From the NCBI GenBank assembly GCA_039796935.1, contig JBDKIV010000131.1, positions 5,681 through 69,680 on the forward strand: a stretch of 64,000 nt of DNA. Reading direction: 5' to 3'. Position numbers and translations under genes: made by a program. The notes beneath the pieces were generated by a model. That model was not told where the DNA came from. It ran no database searches and was given only the letters and a program-made list of their open reading frames with translations. The number at the start of each line of letters is the position of its first letter. The stretch's first letter is position 1. The stretch is from VFMC01 sp039796935. GTDB lineage: Bacteria; Actinomycetota; Acidimicrobiia; Acidimicrobiales; Ilumatobacteraceae. Below, one piece after another: positions 25,055-33,244 of the stretch.

Positions 25055-25696
25055 ATGACTGGCATCATCGCACTGCAGGGTGGCGGACCATTCGCCGCCA
25101 ACGACGACCTCGACCGTGAGTTGCTCCGCGAGGTCGGCGTGACCGACCGCAGCGCCGGCAAGGTCGTGATGCTGCCGACCGCAGACGCCTTCGAACAGCC
25201 CGACCGGCTCGTCACCGCTGCCGCTGCGTGGGCCGACCGCCTGGGTGTCGCCGTCGAGCCCGTCATGGTGCTCGCTCGCCACGACGCCAGCGACGAAGCG
25301 GCCGTTGCTGCCGTGCAGTCCGCACGCGCCGTCTATCTGGTCGGCGACCAGCCGCTCCATCTCCGCTCGGTGATGAAGGACACGCCGCTGTGGGACGCGG
25401 TCGGCGACGTGCTCGCCGGTGGCGGGCTGGTCGTGGGGGTCGGACCGTGCGCATCGGCGCTGTGCGACCCGATGGTCGATCCTCGCGGCGGCGCATTCAC
25501 CCTCGGGCTGGGCCTGATCACCAGGGTCGCATTCGTGGGAGAGGCCGACCAGCTGTCCGCCGAGCGGCTCCATCGCACACTCGAACTGGCCGACACGACC
25601 GTCGTGTGCGCCCCGGTCGGGAGTGCGCTCGTGCGTCGCCCGAACGGGTGGACCAGCGTCGGGGACCTCGACGTCCACGGCGCCCTTCCCGAGTGA
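25055..25696 (+). CDS. Peptidase S51 / cyanophycinase-like protein, Ser-to-Cys at the nucleophile site
   Basis: Protein of 213 residues with the class I glutamine-amidotransferase-like fold of the S51 family (dipeptidase E, cyanophycinase). The N-terminal GIIALQGGG strand and the central VYLVGDQP segment fit. The nucleophile turn, G-T-S-A-G-A in active cyanophycinases, reads GPCASA around Cys132, so the serine is replaced by cysteine and the small residue after Ala is changed. It could be a cysteine-nucleophile enzyme or inactive. There is no partner cyanophycin synthetase in the window. The start is set by a TACGCT box 7 nt upstream. Confidence 0.65.
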   Translation: MTGIIALQGGGPFAANDDLDRELLREVGVTDRSAGKVVMLPTADAFEQPDRLVTAAAAWADRLGVAVEPVMVLARHDASDEAAVAAVQSARAVYLVGDQPLHLRSVMKDTPLWDAVGDVLAGGGLVVGVGPCASALCDPMVDPRGGAFTLGLGLITRVAFVGEADQLSAERLHRTLELADTTVVCAPVGSALVRRPNGWTSVGDLDVHGALPE

Positions 25697-25769
25697 ACGA
25701 TCGGGCCATGGGCGATTCACCCATCGGCGACGCCCACCGGGCGCGGATCGCGGCCAGACTCTCTCACTC

Positions 25770-26912
25770 GTGAGTCCACGCACCGTTCATGCCCGTACCC
25801 GAGCGGTGCTCGCAGCGGTCATCCTCTCCGCAGCCGTGGCCTCGTGCGGGGGTGGCGACGCTGCCGCACCCGTGACCACCGGTGTCGGCACCTCCTCATC
25901 GGCGTTGCCTGCGTCGTCCACGTCGTCGACGGAACTCGTCACGACCACCGGTGCGCCCACCACGACCGCGGCACCCACCACCACCGCGGCGCCCACGACC
26001 ACCGCCGCCCCCACGACCACCGTGGCGCCGACGGGACCACTCCTGCCGCTGACGGGAACACCGGCGTCAGACCCGGCGATCGCCGCTCGAGCCGCCCTGG
26101 TCGTCAAGATCGACAATGCCGAGCGAGCCCGGCCGCAGACCGGCATGAACGCTGCCGACATCGTGTTCGAAGAGATCGTCAACGACGGCTACACCCGGTT
26201 CGCCCTCGTCTTCCACAGCCAGGGCAGCGACCCGGTCGGCCCGATCAGGTCGGGCCGACTGCAGGACATCGATCTGTTCGGCTCGTTCAATCGTCCGCTG
26301 TTCGCGTGGAGCGGAGGCAACGCCACCGTGACCGCCGCCATCCGCGCCAGTGACCTGGTCGACATCGGGCCGTCACGGGCGGCCGTGTACTTCCGGGCGA
26401 ACGACCGACGGATCCCGCACAACCTGTACTCGAACACCACCGCCCTGTGGGGGCGGACACCCTTCGGTGCTCCCCCTCCCCAGCCTCAGTTCTCGTATCG
26501 CAGCCCCGACGAAGCTCCCCTCGGCGCTGCGAGCCGGGGCGTGGCCATCACGCTCGACTCGATCGATGTGCGATGGGACTGGGACGCCTCGACCGGGCTC
26601 TACCGGCGCACGATGGAGGGACAGGTCCACGAGGACCGGGCGAGCGGCCAGGTGACGACCAACAACGTCGTCGTGCTCGCGGTCGGCTACCTGCCGGGCA
26701 TCTCGGGCAGTCCCGACGCGCAGACGATCGGCACGGGCGAAGCGCTCGTGTTCACCGGCGGCAACTACGTGCACGGCACCTGGTCACGACCCGACCGGCT
26801 GACACCGTTCACCCTGACCGCCGACGACGGGCGTCTCATCGAGTTGAGCCCCGGACGTACCTTCGTCGAACTTCCCCGCTACGGCGAGGCCGATCCACTG
26901 CCCGCAGCCTGA
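25770..26912 (+). CDS. DUF3048 lipoprotein (YerB-like)
   Basis: Secreted lipoprotein of 380 residues. The lipobox is AAVASC (Cys26), followed by a low-complexity spacer containing four PTTTAA/VA units, then the DUF3048 domain (about 95-375). Recognisable blocks include VVKIDNAERARPQTGMNAAD, FEEIVNDGYTRF and VGPIRSGR. The family (YerB) is widespread in Gram-positive bacteria and is of unknown function; a cell-envelope role is assumed. The GTG at 25770 provides the signal peptide; the frame is open upstream into the previous gene and is not used. It converges on the response-regulator gene. Confidence 0.88.
   Translation: MSPRTVHARTRAVLAAVILSAAVASCGGGDAAAPVTTGVGTSSSALPASSTSSTELVTTTGAPTTTAAPTTTAAPTTTAAPTTTVAPTGPLLPLTGTPASDPAIAARAALVVKIDNAERARPQTGMNAADIVFEEIVNDGYTRFALVFHSQGSDPVGPIRSGRLQDIDLFGSFNRPLFAWSGGNATVTAAIRASDLVDIGPSRAAVYFRANDRRIPHNLYSNTTALWGRTPFGAPPPQPQFSYRSPDEAPLGAASRGVAITLDSIDVRWDWDASTGLYRRTMEGQVHEDRASGQVTTNNVVVLAVGYLPGISGSPDAQTIGTGEALVFTGGNYVHGTWSRPDRLTPFTLTADDGRLIELSPGRTFVELPRYGEADPLPAA
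25956..26027 (+). repeat. 18-bp coding repeat, four copies (PTTTAA units)
   Basis: Four near-identical 18-bp units encode PTTTAA, PTTTAA, PTTTAA and PTTTVA in the spacer of the DUF3048 lipoprotein. Copy number may vary between strains. Confidence 0.8.
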
Positions 26913-26937
26913 TCGGTCGCGAGCACGGGTCGATCCG

Positions 26938-27630
26938 TCACTGGAGGCGGATGAGCCCGAGACGCACGGCGTGGCTGACCGCTTCGAGCCGCGAATGAGC
27001 GTGCAGCTTGCGGATCACGTTGTTGACGTGGTTGCGGACCGTGTTGGGACTGACGAACAGGGCGGTCGCGATCTCTGATGTGGACTTGCCGTCGGCGAGC
27101 TTGCGCAGCACCTCGATCTCGCGCGGCGTGAGCGCTTCGGAATGCGCCGTCGCCGCGCGAGTGCGCCCGAGCACCTGACCCAGCACCGCCGGGGCGAAGG
27201 CAACGCCTCCGCGTGCCACGGTGCGCACCCCGTCGCACAGTTCCTCGAGCGACTGCGAGGTGACCAGGTAGCCATGGCACCCGGCATCGACGGCACGGGC
27301 CACCGACCAGTCGTCACTCGAGGTGCTGAGGATCACCACGCGGGTGGCCGGTGACGCGGACCGGATCGATGGGATGACCGAGACCGTGTCGTCGACGTCG
27401 CCGACCCGCAGGTCGAGCAGCACCACGGCCGGGCGGTGGTCTGCGACCAGCCGGAGTGCCGTGCCGACCGATCCCTGCGCATCGATCACCGTGAAGGCAC
27501 CGACGGCGGCGACGGCGAGAACCATCGCCTGGGTCAACATCCGGTGGTCGTTGACCATCACCACGGCGAAGGTGTGACCGTTCATGTGACCGTTTGTGTG
27601 ACCAGCCGGTGGGACATCCACGACGAACAT
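26938..27630 (-). CDS. LuxR-type response regulator with atypical receiver
   Basis: Two-domain regulator of about 231 residues: a receiver (about 20-140) and a C-terminal LuxR helix-turn-helix (about 165-228) with LTPREIEVLRKLADG and SPNTVRNHVNNV. The receiver keeps the phospho-acceptor Asp73 (VVLLDLRVGD) and the switch Ser/Thr (ILSTSSDD), but the acidic pocket reads ND instead of DD and the invariant Lys is replaced (GYLVTSQS). Phosphorylation may thus be weak or absent, and no sensor kinase is adjacent. The start is uncertain: ATG 27630, or ATG 27585, which gives a more usual N-terminus. Three 12-bp TGTGACC repeats overlap this region. Confidence 0.82.
   Translation of the reverse strand: MFVVDVPPAGHTNGHMNGHTFAVVMVNDHRMLTQAMVLAVAAVGAFTVIDAQGSVGTALRLVADHRPAVVLLDLRVGDVDDTVSVIPSIRSASPATRVVILSTSSDDWSVARAVDAGCHGYLVTSQSLEELCDGVRTVARGGVAFAPAVLGQVLGRTRAATAHSEALTPREIEVLRKLADGKSTSEIATALFVSPNTVRNHVNNVIRKLHAHSRLEAVSHAVRLGLIRLQ
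27573..27608. repeat. Three 12-bp direct repeats with TGTGACC core
   Basis: TGTGACC occurs at 27573, 27585 and 27597, exactly 12 bp apart. If the regulator starts at 27630 these encode G-H-T/M-N repeats; if it starts at 27585 or later they could be direct-repeat operator sites. Confidence 0.5.
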
Positions 27631-27758
27631 GGTAGACGAAATCTGAGAGTTATGACGGGTTTTTCTGGGAGCCTTTCCGATCACGATTCGCGATGTCGCA
27701 ACGAGGCACCCACTGCCACCCGCCGACGTCACGACCATGCTCGGCCGACCGCCTCTGA

Positions 27759-27764
27759 TACCGT
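27759..27764 (+). promoter_or_regulatory. -10 box of leaderless promoter, TetR-acyl-CoA synthetase operon
   Basis: TACCGT, 7 nt before the GTG at 27772. The rest of the 141-bp gap 27631-27771 shows no clear operator. Confidence 0.5.
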
Positions 27765-27771
27765 TCGCGAC

Positions 27772-28422
27772 GTGACCACGGCTGAATACGAGGTATTCAA
27801 CGCGACGTCCGAATCGGTGGGACTTCGCAAGACGCCCCGGCAGACGCGCAGCAGGTCACGAGTCGATTCCCTCGTCCGAGCGCTGCTCGAACTCGTCGAC
27901 GAGCCAGGATCCGAGCCCTCCCGCATCACGACCACCGACGTCGCCCGACGCGGCGGATTCCCGATCGGGTCGCTGTACGAGTACTTCGAGGATCTCGACA
28001 AAGTGGTCGACGCAGCGGTGGCCTACTCGATCCGCCGACACACCGAGATCCTCGACGAAACGACGAACGAGAGCCTGGCCGACATCTCGGCACTCATGGA
28101 GGTACTGATCGCGTCGTACGCGCGACTCTACGGCGACGACCCCGCGCTGCTGAGTCTGCGCACGTCGACCCTCTTCCAGCCCCATCACCGCGCGTGGGTC
28201 AGGGATCACCTGCAGCACTTCATCCGTACGAGCGCCGCACCCGGTTCGGCACTCGAGGAGTTCGCCGCGCGGACCGACCTGATGCGACGACTCGGTCTGT
28301 TCGTCGCCGTCAGCGAGACGGTCCTTCGACACGCCCACGAGGCAGAGGCCGAGCACGCTGCCGAGTTCACCGGGCAATGCCTCGAACTCCTCCGCTCGAC
28401 CATGCACCACGTCGCCGATTAG
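27772..28422 (+). CDS. TetR/AcrR family transcriptional regulator
   Basis: Repressor-type regulator of 216 residues. The N-terminal helix-turn-helix (about 20-70) includes RQTRSRSRVDSLVRALLEL and TTDVARRGGFPIGSLYEYF; the C-terminal helical part is an unassigned ligand domain. It is the first gene of an operon with an acyl-CoA synthetase (45 bp to its ATG) and a secreted hydrolase, so an acyl-CoA or fatty acid ligand is plausible, as for many FadR/PsrA-like TetR proteins. The GTG start is supported by the TACCGT box; the open frame extends upstream but not usefully. Confidence 0.88.
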   Translation: MTTAEYEVFNATSESVGLRKTPRQTRSRSRVDSLVRALLELVDEPGSEPSRITTTDVARRGGFPIGSLYEYFEDLDKVVDAAVAYSIRRHTEILDETTNESLADISALMEVLIASYARLYGDDPALLSLRTSTLFQPHHRAWVRDHLQHFIRTSAAPGSALEEFAARTDLMRRLGLFVAVSETVLRHAHEAEAEHAAEFTGQCLELLRSTMHHVAD

Positions 28423-28467
28423 ACCGTGTCGCTCGGCCGGTCCGGCCGACGTCACATCCCCCACGCC

Positions 28468-30114
28468 ATGGAACTCAACATCGCCGTCGTCCACGAAGCC
28501 ATCGCAGCAGCCGTGCCAGAGCGCGACTGCCTCGTCTGGCGAGCCCGTCGCCACAGCTGGGCCGAGGTGACCGAGCGGACACGGCGCCTCGCCAACGTCC
28601 TGATCGACGCCGGCCTCGGTGTCCGCCGCGAGCACGGCCTGGCGCCGTGGGAGTCGGGCCAGGACCATCTGGCGCTGTACCTGACCAACGGCAACGAGTA
28701 CCTCGAGGGAATGCTCGGCGCGTACAAGGCGAGGGTCGCCCCCTTCAACGTCAACTACCGATACGTGGCCGAGGAGTTGCGGTACCTGTTCGACGACGCC
28801 CGGCCCCGGGCGATGATCTTCCACGCTCGATACGTCCCGATCCTCGAGGAGGTCCTCGCGGCTGTCGAACACCGGCCGGAACTGCTGCTCCAGGTTGCCG
28901 ACGAGACGGGCAACGAGTTGCTGCTCGGTGCCCGCGACTACGACGAGGCACTCGCTGCGAGCAGTCCGCAGCCGCCACCCGTCGAGCCGCAACCGGACGA
29001 CCTGTACCTCGTGTACACGGGCGGCACCACCGGCATGCCGAAAGGTGTGCTGTGGCGTCAGGCGGACTTCCTGGTGGGAGCGCTCGGGGTCTGCCGCAAG
29101 GACGGGACCGACTACGAACGCCTCGACGAGTTGGTCGAGCGGGCACGCACCACCAACTTGCGCAGCTGTCCCGCCCCGCCGCTCATGCACGGAGCCGCGC
29201 ACTGGAATGCGATCTCGACCTGGATGGGTGGCGGCACGGTCGTCATCCAGTCCGACCCGGGACGCCTCGACGCCCGTGACATCCTCGCCACGATCGAACG
29301 CGAGCGCGTCACGTCGCTCAACATCGTCGGAGACGCATTCGCCCGACCCCTGCTCGAAGAACTCCGCCACCACCACTACGACCTGTCGAGCCTGCGCCAC
29401 GTGGTGAGCGGCGGCGCAGTGCTGTCGGGCGCCGTCAAGCGCGAGTTGGAATCACGGATCGCAGGCCTGCAGATCGTCGACATCGTCGGTGGGTCGGAGT
29501 CGGGGCGACAGGCGATGGCCACGGGAGCCGATCGTCAGAGCTTTGCCCCGTCGAGCGGCGCCGCCGTGTTGAGCAACGACCGGACACGGAGGCTCGCCGC
29601 AGGCGACGACGAGATCGGATGGCTGGCCCAGACCGGCCGGCTGCCCCGCGGGTACCTGAACGACCAGGCCAAGACGGAGGCCACGTTCCCGGTCATCGAA
29701 TCGGTGCGGTACGTGGTGGCCGGTGACCGCGCCCGCATCGCCGAGGACGGTTCGATCATCCTCCTCGGCCGCGAATCCGTCACCATCAACACCGGCGGCG
29801 AGAAGGTCTTCGCCGAGGAGGTCGAGCATGCGCTGAAGCAGCACCCGGCGCTGTACGACGCCCTGGTCGTGGGCCGACCGAGCGACCAGTGGGGCCACGA
29901 GGTCGTCGCCATCGTCCGGGTACGCGACGGCATCGAGGTGGACGACACCGAGTTGATCGTCGAGGCGTCACGCCACATCGCCCGGTACAAACTGCCCAAG
30001 GCGATCATCCGTGTCGAGGCGATCGGCCGCAGCCCGAGCGGCAAACCCGACTACCAGTGGGCCCGTTCGGTGGCACTCGCGGGCCAGCCGCAACCCGGTC
30101 GATCGACACCGTGA
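28468..30114 (+). CDS. Acyl-CoA synthetase (FadD-like, AMP-forming)
   Basis: Adenylate-forming acid-CoA ligase of 548 residues. It activates a carboxylic acid with ATP and loads CoA. Motifs: P-loop YTGGTTGMPKG near residue 182, the A5-like GGSESG, the A7/A8 hinge region GRESVTINTGGEKVFAEEVE and the catalytic Lys segment SPSGKPDYQWA near the C-terminus. The ATG at 28468 is preferred over an upstream GTG at 28426 because the protein then begins like its family (NIAVVHEAIA). Co-transcribed with tetR upstream and a hydrolase that overlaps by 4 bp. The acid is unknown; actinobacterial relatives act on fatty acids, steroid side chains or dicarboxylates. Confidence 0.88.
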   Translation: MELNIAVVHEAIAAAVPERDCLVWRARRHSWAEVTERTRRLANVLIDAGLGVRREHGLAPWESGQDHLALYLTNGNEYLEGMLGAYKARVAPFNVNYRYVAEELRYLFDDARPRAMIFHARYVPILEEVLAAVEHRPELLLQVADETGNELLLGARDYDEALAASSPQPPPVEPQPDDLYLVYTGGTTGMPKGVLWRQADFLVGALGVCRKDGTDYERLDELVERARTTNLRSCPAPPLMHGAAHWNAISTWMGGGTVVIQSDPGRLDARDILATIERERVTSLNIVGDAFARPLLEELRHHHYDLSSLRHVVSGGAVLSGAVKRELESRIAGLQIVDIVGGSESGRQAMATGADRQSFAPSSGAAVLSNDRTRRLAAGDDEIGWLAQTGRLPRGYLNDQAKTEATFPVIESVRYVVAGDRARIAEDGSIILLGRESVTINTGGEKVFAEEVEHALKQHPALYDALVVGRPSDQWGHEVVAIVRVRDGIEVDDTELIVEASRHIARYKLPKAIIRVEAIGRSPSGKPDYQWARSVALAGQPQPGRSTP

Positions 30115-31796
30115 CCCGGTCGGCGGCGACACGGTCGGCGGCAACACGGTCGGCGGCGCATCGCCCACGTCATCCCCGCCTGATCGCAGTGCTCGCCGCG
30201 GTGACGCTGCTCGGGGCGTGCCGTGCCGAGCAACCGACCGTCGACGCCACGACCATCGACGCCACGACCATGGCCGAACGGGCCGTCGACGACACCCCGT
30301 CGACCACGACGCGCGCTCGATCCCTCGGCACGACGACGCAGCCGACACGATCGACGCAGCCGACGGCGATCGAGCCCGTCTCGGTCAGTGGCCCCCTCGA
30401 GGGCGGCGACGGGCCGGCGAACGGGCTCGCCGATCAACTCGAAGCCGTCGGCTACACCGAGACCGAGTGGGCGGTCGAAGGGGCCGCCACGGCGTACCGC
30501 CCGCTCGGACGGACCCCCGGCAACGGCCGATGGACCGTGACGCCGACCACGGTGGCACCGTTTCGCACCCGGATCCTGGTCCGTCGTCCCGACGCGCCAC
30601 GCTTCAGCGGCACGGTGATCGTCGAGTGGCTCAACGTGAGTGCCGGCTTCGACTCGCACCCCGACTGGACCTACACGGCCGACGAGATCGTTCGATCCGG
30701 CCACGCCTGGGTGGGCGTGTCGGCGCAGGCCGTCGGGGTCGGCGGCGGGACCGACGCACTCGGCCGACCCGCAGGCGGTGGGCTGATGGCGGCGTCACCC
30801 GAGCGGTACGGGCGACTCGTGCACCCCGGCGACGCCTACTCGTTCGACATCTTCACCCAGGCGGCCAGGGCGCTCGAGCACCATGACGGTCCGGCACCAC
30901 TCGGCGACCTGCGCATCGACCGGATCATCGCCATCGGCGCCTCGCAGTCGGCGTTCTTCCTGTCGACCTACGTCAACGCCGTCCAGCCGCTGACCGGGCA
31001 GTTCGATGGCTTCCTCGTCCACAGCCGCGGACGCCCCGTCGCATCACTCGACGGCAGGGGCAACCTCGGGCCGACCGACTCGCCGACCGTGCAGATTCGC
31101 GACGACCTCGACCAACCGGTGATGATCGTCGCCGCCGAGAACGACCTGACGATCCTCGAGTACGCACAGGCGCGTCAACCGGACGGTGCCACGGTGCGGA
31201 CCTGGGAGATCGCCGGGACCGCTCACGCCGACGAGTACCTCGTGCGCACCTCGGCCGGCCTCGGCGCCGACGTCGACGTCGGCGCCCTGCTCGGCTGCAC
31301 GACACCCCTCAACGACGGGCCGCACGGCGAGGTGCTCCGCGCCGCCCTGCGACATCTGGTCGTCTGGGCGGGCGGTGGACCGCCACCGCCACCGGTGCCA
31401 CGGATCGAACTGGCGTCGCTGCGACCCGCCGTGATCGCACGCGACGACACGGGCATCGCGCTCGGCGGAGTTCGCACGCCACACGTCGACGTCCCGACGA
31501 CGATCCTCACCGGCGATCCGGCGCCCGACGCCGCTGCGTTCTGCGTGCTGTTCGGGCAGACACTGCCGATCGACCCGGCAGTGCTCGCGAGTCGCTACCC
31601 GAGCGCCGGTCGCTATCTCGAGCTCGTCACGGCATCGCTCGATGCCGCGGTCGAACTCGGGGTCATCCTGGTCGACGACGCCGCGGCCGTGCTCGATCAA
31701 GCCCGAAGTCGCTCGATGATGTTCGAGGTGACGCGATCGACCGCCGGGTCGCCCAAGGCGAACACCCAGTCGGTGGTCCCGACCGTCACGACCTGA
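30111..31796 (+). CDS. Secreted alpha/beta hydrolase-domain lipoprotein (Abhydrolase_10-like)
   Basis: Lipoprotein of 561 residues with a three-fold TRSAA repeat at the very N-terminus, a hydrophobic signal with lipobox LLGAC, a Thr-rich linker, and a large alpha/beta hydrolase domain. The elbow is GASQS with the presumed nucleophile Ser278, typical for this family; VIVEWLNVSAGFD and IAGTAHADEY (possible catalytic His) are further landmarks. It probably hydrolyses esters outside the membrane and could feed acids to the acyl-CoA synthetase encoded just upstream (4-bp GTGA overlap). Its last 100 bp overlap the convergent dimethylformamidase-like gene, so the C-terminal 33 residues share DNA with another protein. 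Confidence 0.82.
   Translation: MTRSAATRSAATRSAAHRPRHPRLIAVLAAVTLLGACRAEQPTVDATTIDATTMAERAVDDTPSTTTRARSLGTTTQPTRSTQPTAIEPVSVSGPLEGGDGPANGLADQLEAVGYTETEWAVEGAATAYRPLGRTPGNGRWTVTPTTVAPFRTRILVRRPDAPRFSGTVIVEWLNVSAGFDSHPDWTYTADEIVRSGHAWVGVSAQAVGVGGGTDALGRPAGGGLMAASPERYGRLVHPGDAYSFDIFTQAARALEHHDGPAPLGDLRIDRIIAIGASQSAFFLSTYVNAVQPLTGQFDGFLVHSRGRPVASLDGRGNLGPTDSPTVQIRDDLDQPVMIVAAENDLTILEYAQARQPDGATVRTWEIAGTAHADEYLVRTSAGLGADVDVGALLGCTTPLNDGPHGEVLRAALRHLVVWAGGGPPPPPVPRIELASLRPAVIARDDTGIALGGVRTPHVDVPTTILTGDPAPDAAAFCVLFGQTLPIDPAVLASRYPSAGRYLELVTASLDAAVELGVILVDDAAAVLDQARSRSMMFEVTRSTAGSPKANTQSVVPTVTT
30114..30158 (+). repeat. 15-bp tandem repeat, three copies (TRSAA)
   Basis: Three near-identical 15-bp units with a CGGTCGGCGGC core encode TRSAA three times at the start of the secreted hydrolase. 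The repeat lies before the signal peptide core and adds basic residues. Confidence 0.85.
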
Positions 31797-33223
31797 CCTC
31801 CGCCGTCGAAGGGCCGGCAGGTGAGCATCACCGCAGCACCGTGGCGCACACGGTCGATCGAGTCGTCACTCGTGTCGCCGTACAACCGCTCGGCGATGAA
31901 GTCCATGTCGACCTGACTGCCCGGCGTGAACGAGGCCGACGCCGGGTACCCGTCGGCACCGAGGTTCGACGCCGGAGCGAACGCCACCACCTCGGTGTGT
32001 GCGGGCGCATCGGCGAGTGCCGAGAAGGGCAGCCCGTACTCGTCCAAGCCCAAGCGGCACCCGGCGGTCTCGTACCCGACGGCACCGTCGCGTGCCCCGA
32101 GCAGATCGCCGTACGACAGGCCCGTTCCCTCGAACATCCAGTGGCGGTCGCGGTAGACGGTGAACCCTCCCGATGTGCGCGGCGTGGAACGCCCGTACCT
32201 GCTGTACAGCCCGTAGGCAGAACCAGCCCCGAGGAACCTCCACTCGGGACGTCCCACCAGCGGATCGCACCACATGCCGCTCATCGAGCGTTCGTCCGAC
32301 GTCCCGACGACCGGGTCGCGGCGATGTGCCGAATACTTGTACGCCGTCATGGTCCGACCCGTCGGGTCGAACCGGACCTGCCAGAACATGGTGTTGCCCG
32401 AGAAGCTCGCGTAGTTGCCGCCCCGCGCCACATGGCGCTCGATGCCGTCGCGCTGCGCGCCCGACCAGTACTCGTCGTGGCCGACCCCGAGCACCAGCGG
32501 GTACCCGGACGTGATCGACGGGTCGCGTTCGAGGTCACTCGACACTGCGACGTCGAGGGTGAGCCCGCGGCGAGCGGCCCAGTCGACGAAACGTCGCTCG
32601 TACGTGAACCATCCCGTCGAGCCGATGTACGCCGCGTAGCCGTGCTCGAACCGGAACCGCTGCAGTCGCTGGCCGTCGACGTCGGGCTCTTCGCCGTCTC
32701 TCGTCGGCGGGCTCTTGCGATCGTCGCGCTCGGTGTGCGGGCGCACGATCAACCCGCGGCCGTACGGTCGGTCGAAGCTGACCTCGTGGCCGCCCGTGTA
32801 GAGGCTCCGCCCGCCCCAGTTGTTGTAGGCGTTGTAGGTGTTGGTGGCCAGCACCAGCAGGACGTCGGAGGTGGGGCGCGGCGCCCGAACCACGAACATC
32901 GCATGGCCGACGGCCCGGTCGTGGACGGCGCCGTGGGCACGTAGCGTGACGATGTACACCCCGCTCGGCCAGTCGTTCGGTACGGGGATGTGAACACCGA
33001 CCGGCCAGTGGCATCCGTGCGCATCCGCGTCGTCGGGGGTGTGGTGTGCCTCGCCCTTCAGCGAGGCGGCCGACCAGACGACACCCGTGCCGTACCGGAC
33101 GACCTCGACGTCGTAGGTGCCGGTCGCGCACCACACGTGCAAGCGCACCGTCTCGCCGGGCAGGTAGCTCGACGCGTCGCAGTAGGCCTCGACCGCGTCG
33201 AAGTGGGTGACGTCATCAGCCAT
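31697..33223 (-). CDS. N,N-dimethylformamidase large-subunit-like protein
   Basis: Protein of 508 residues matching the large (beta) subunit family of N,N-dimethylformamidase, which splits dimethylformamide to dimethylamine and formate. Landmarks are an N-terminal beta-sandwich (about 10-115), the block LVLATNTYNAYNNWGG, GVGHDEYWS and GGNYASFSGNTMFWQVR. The known enzyme needs a short alpha subunit (about 130 aa); none is encoded beside this gene. The large chain is also shorter than the known one (about 760 aa), so the activity is uncertain; family members act on other amides. The ATG is supported by a TAGCGT box 6 nt upstream. It follows the PYROXD2-like gene by 21 bp. Confidence 0.7.
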   Translation of the reverse strand: MADDVTHFDAVEAYCDASSYLPGETVRLHVWCATGTYDVEVVRYGTGVVWSAASLKGEAHHTPDDADAHGCHWPVGVHIPVPNDWPSGVYIVTLRAHGAVHDRAVGHAMFVVRAPRPTSDVLLVLATNTYNAYNNWGGRSLYTGGHEVSFDRPYGRGLIVRPHTERDDRKSPPTRDGEEPDVDGQRLQRFRFEHGYAAYIGSTGWFTYERRFVDWAARRGLTLDVAVSSDLERDPSITSGYPLVLGVGHDEYWSGAQRDGIERHVARGGNYASFSGNTMFWQVRFDPTGRTMTAYKYSAHRRDPVVGTSDERSMSGMWCDPLVGRPEWRFLGAGSAYGLYSRYGRSTPRTSGGFTVYRDRHWMFEGTGLSYGDLLGARDGAVGYETAGCRLGLDEYGLPFSALADAPAHTEVVAFAPASNLGADGYPASASFTPGSQVDMDFIAERLYGDTSDDSIDRVRHGAAVMLTCRPFDGGGQVVTVGTTDWVFALGDPAVDRVTSNIIERLRA

Positions 33224-33229
33224 CGGCGA

Positions 33230-33235
33230 ACGCTA
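33230..33235 (-). promoter_or_regulatory. -10 box of leaderless promoter, dimethylformamidase-like gene
   Basis: TAGCGT on the minus strand, 6 nt before the ATG at 33223; it lies in the 21-bp gap after the flavoprotein gene. Confidence 0.45.
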
Positions 33236-33244
33236 CCGCGCCGG

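Noticed and set aside
25708..25773. Possible 21-codon ORF between the S51-like and DUF3048 genes
   Set aside because: Too short to judge, no Shine-Dalgarno or TAnnnT box, and no recognisable peptide.
29889..30110. Upstream in-frame extension of the secreted hydrolase into the acyl-CoA synthetase gene
   Set aside because: The GTG at 30111, overlapping the synthetase stop by 4 bp, gives a clean lipoprotein signal; the extension has no signal and duplicates synthetase DNA.
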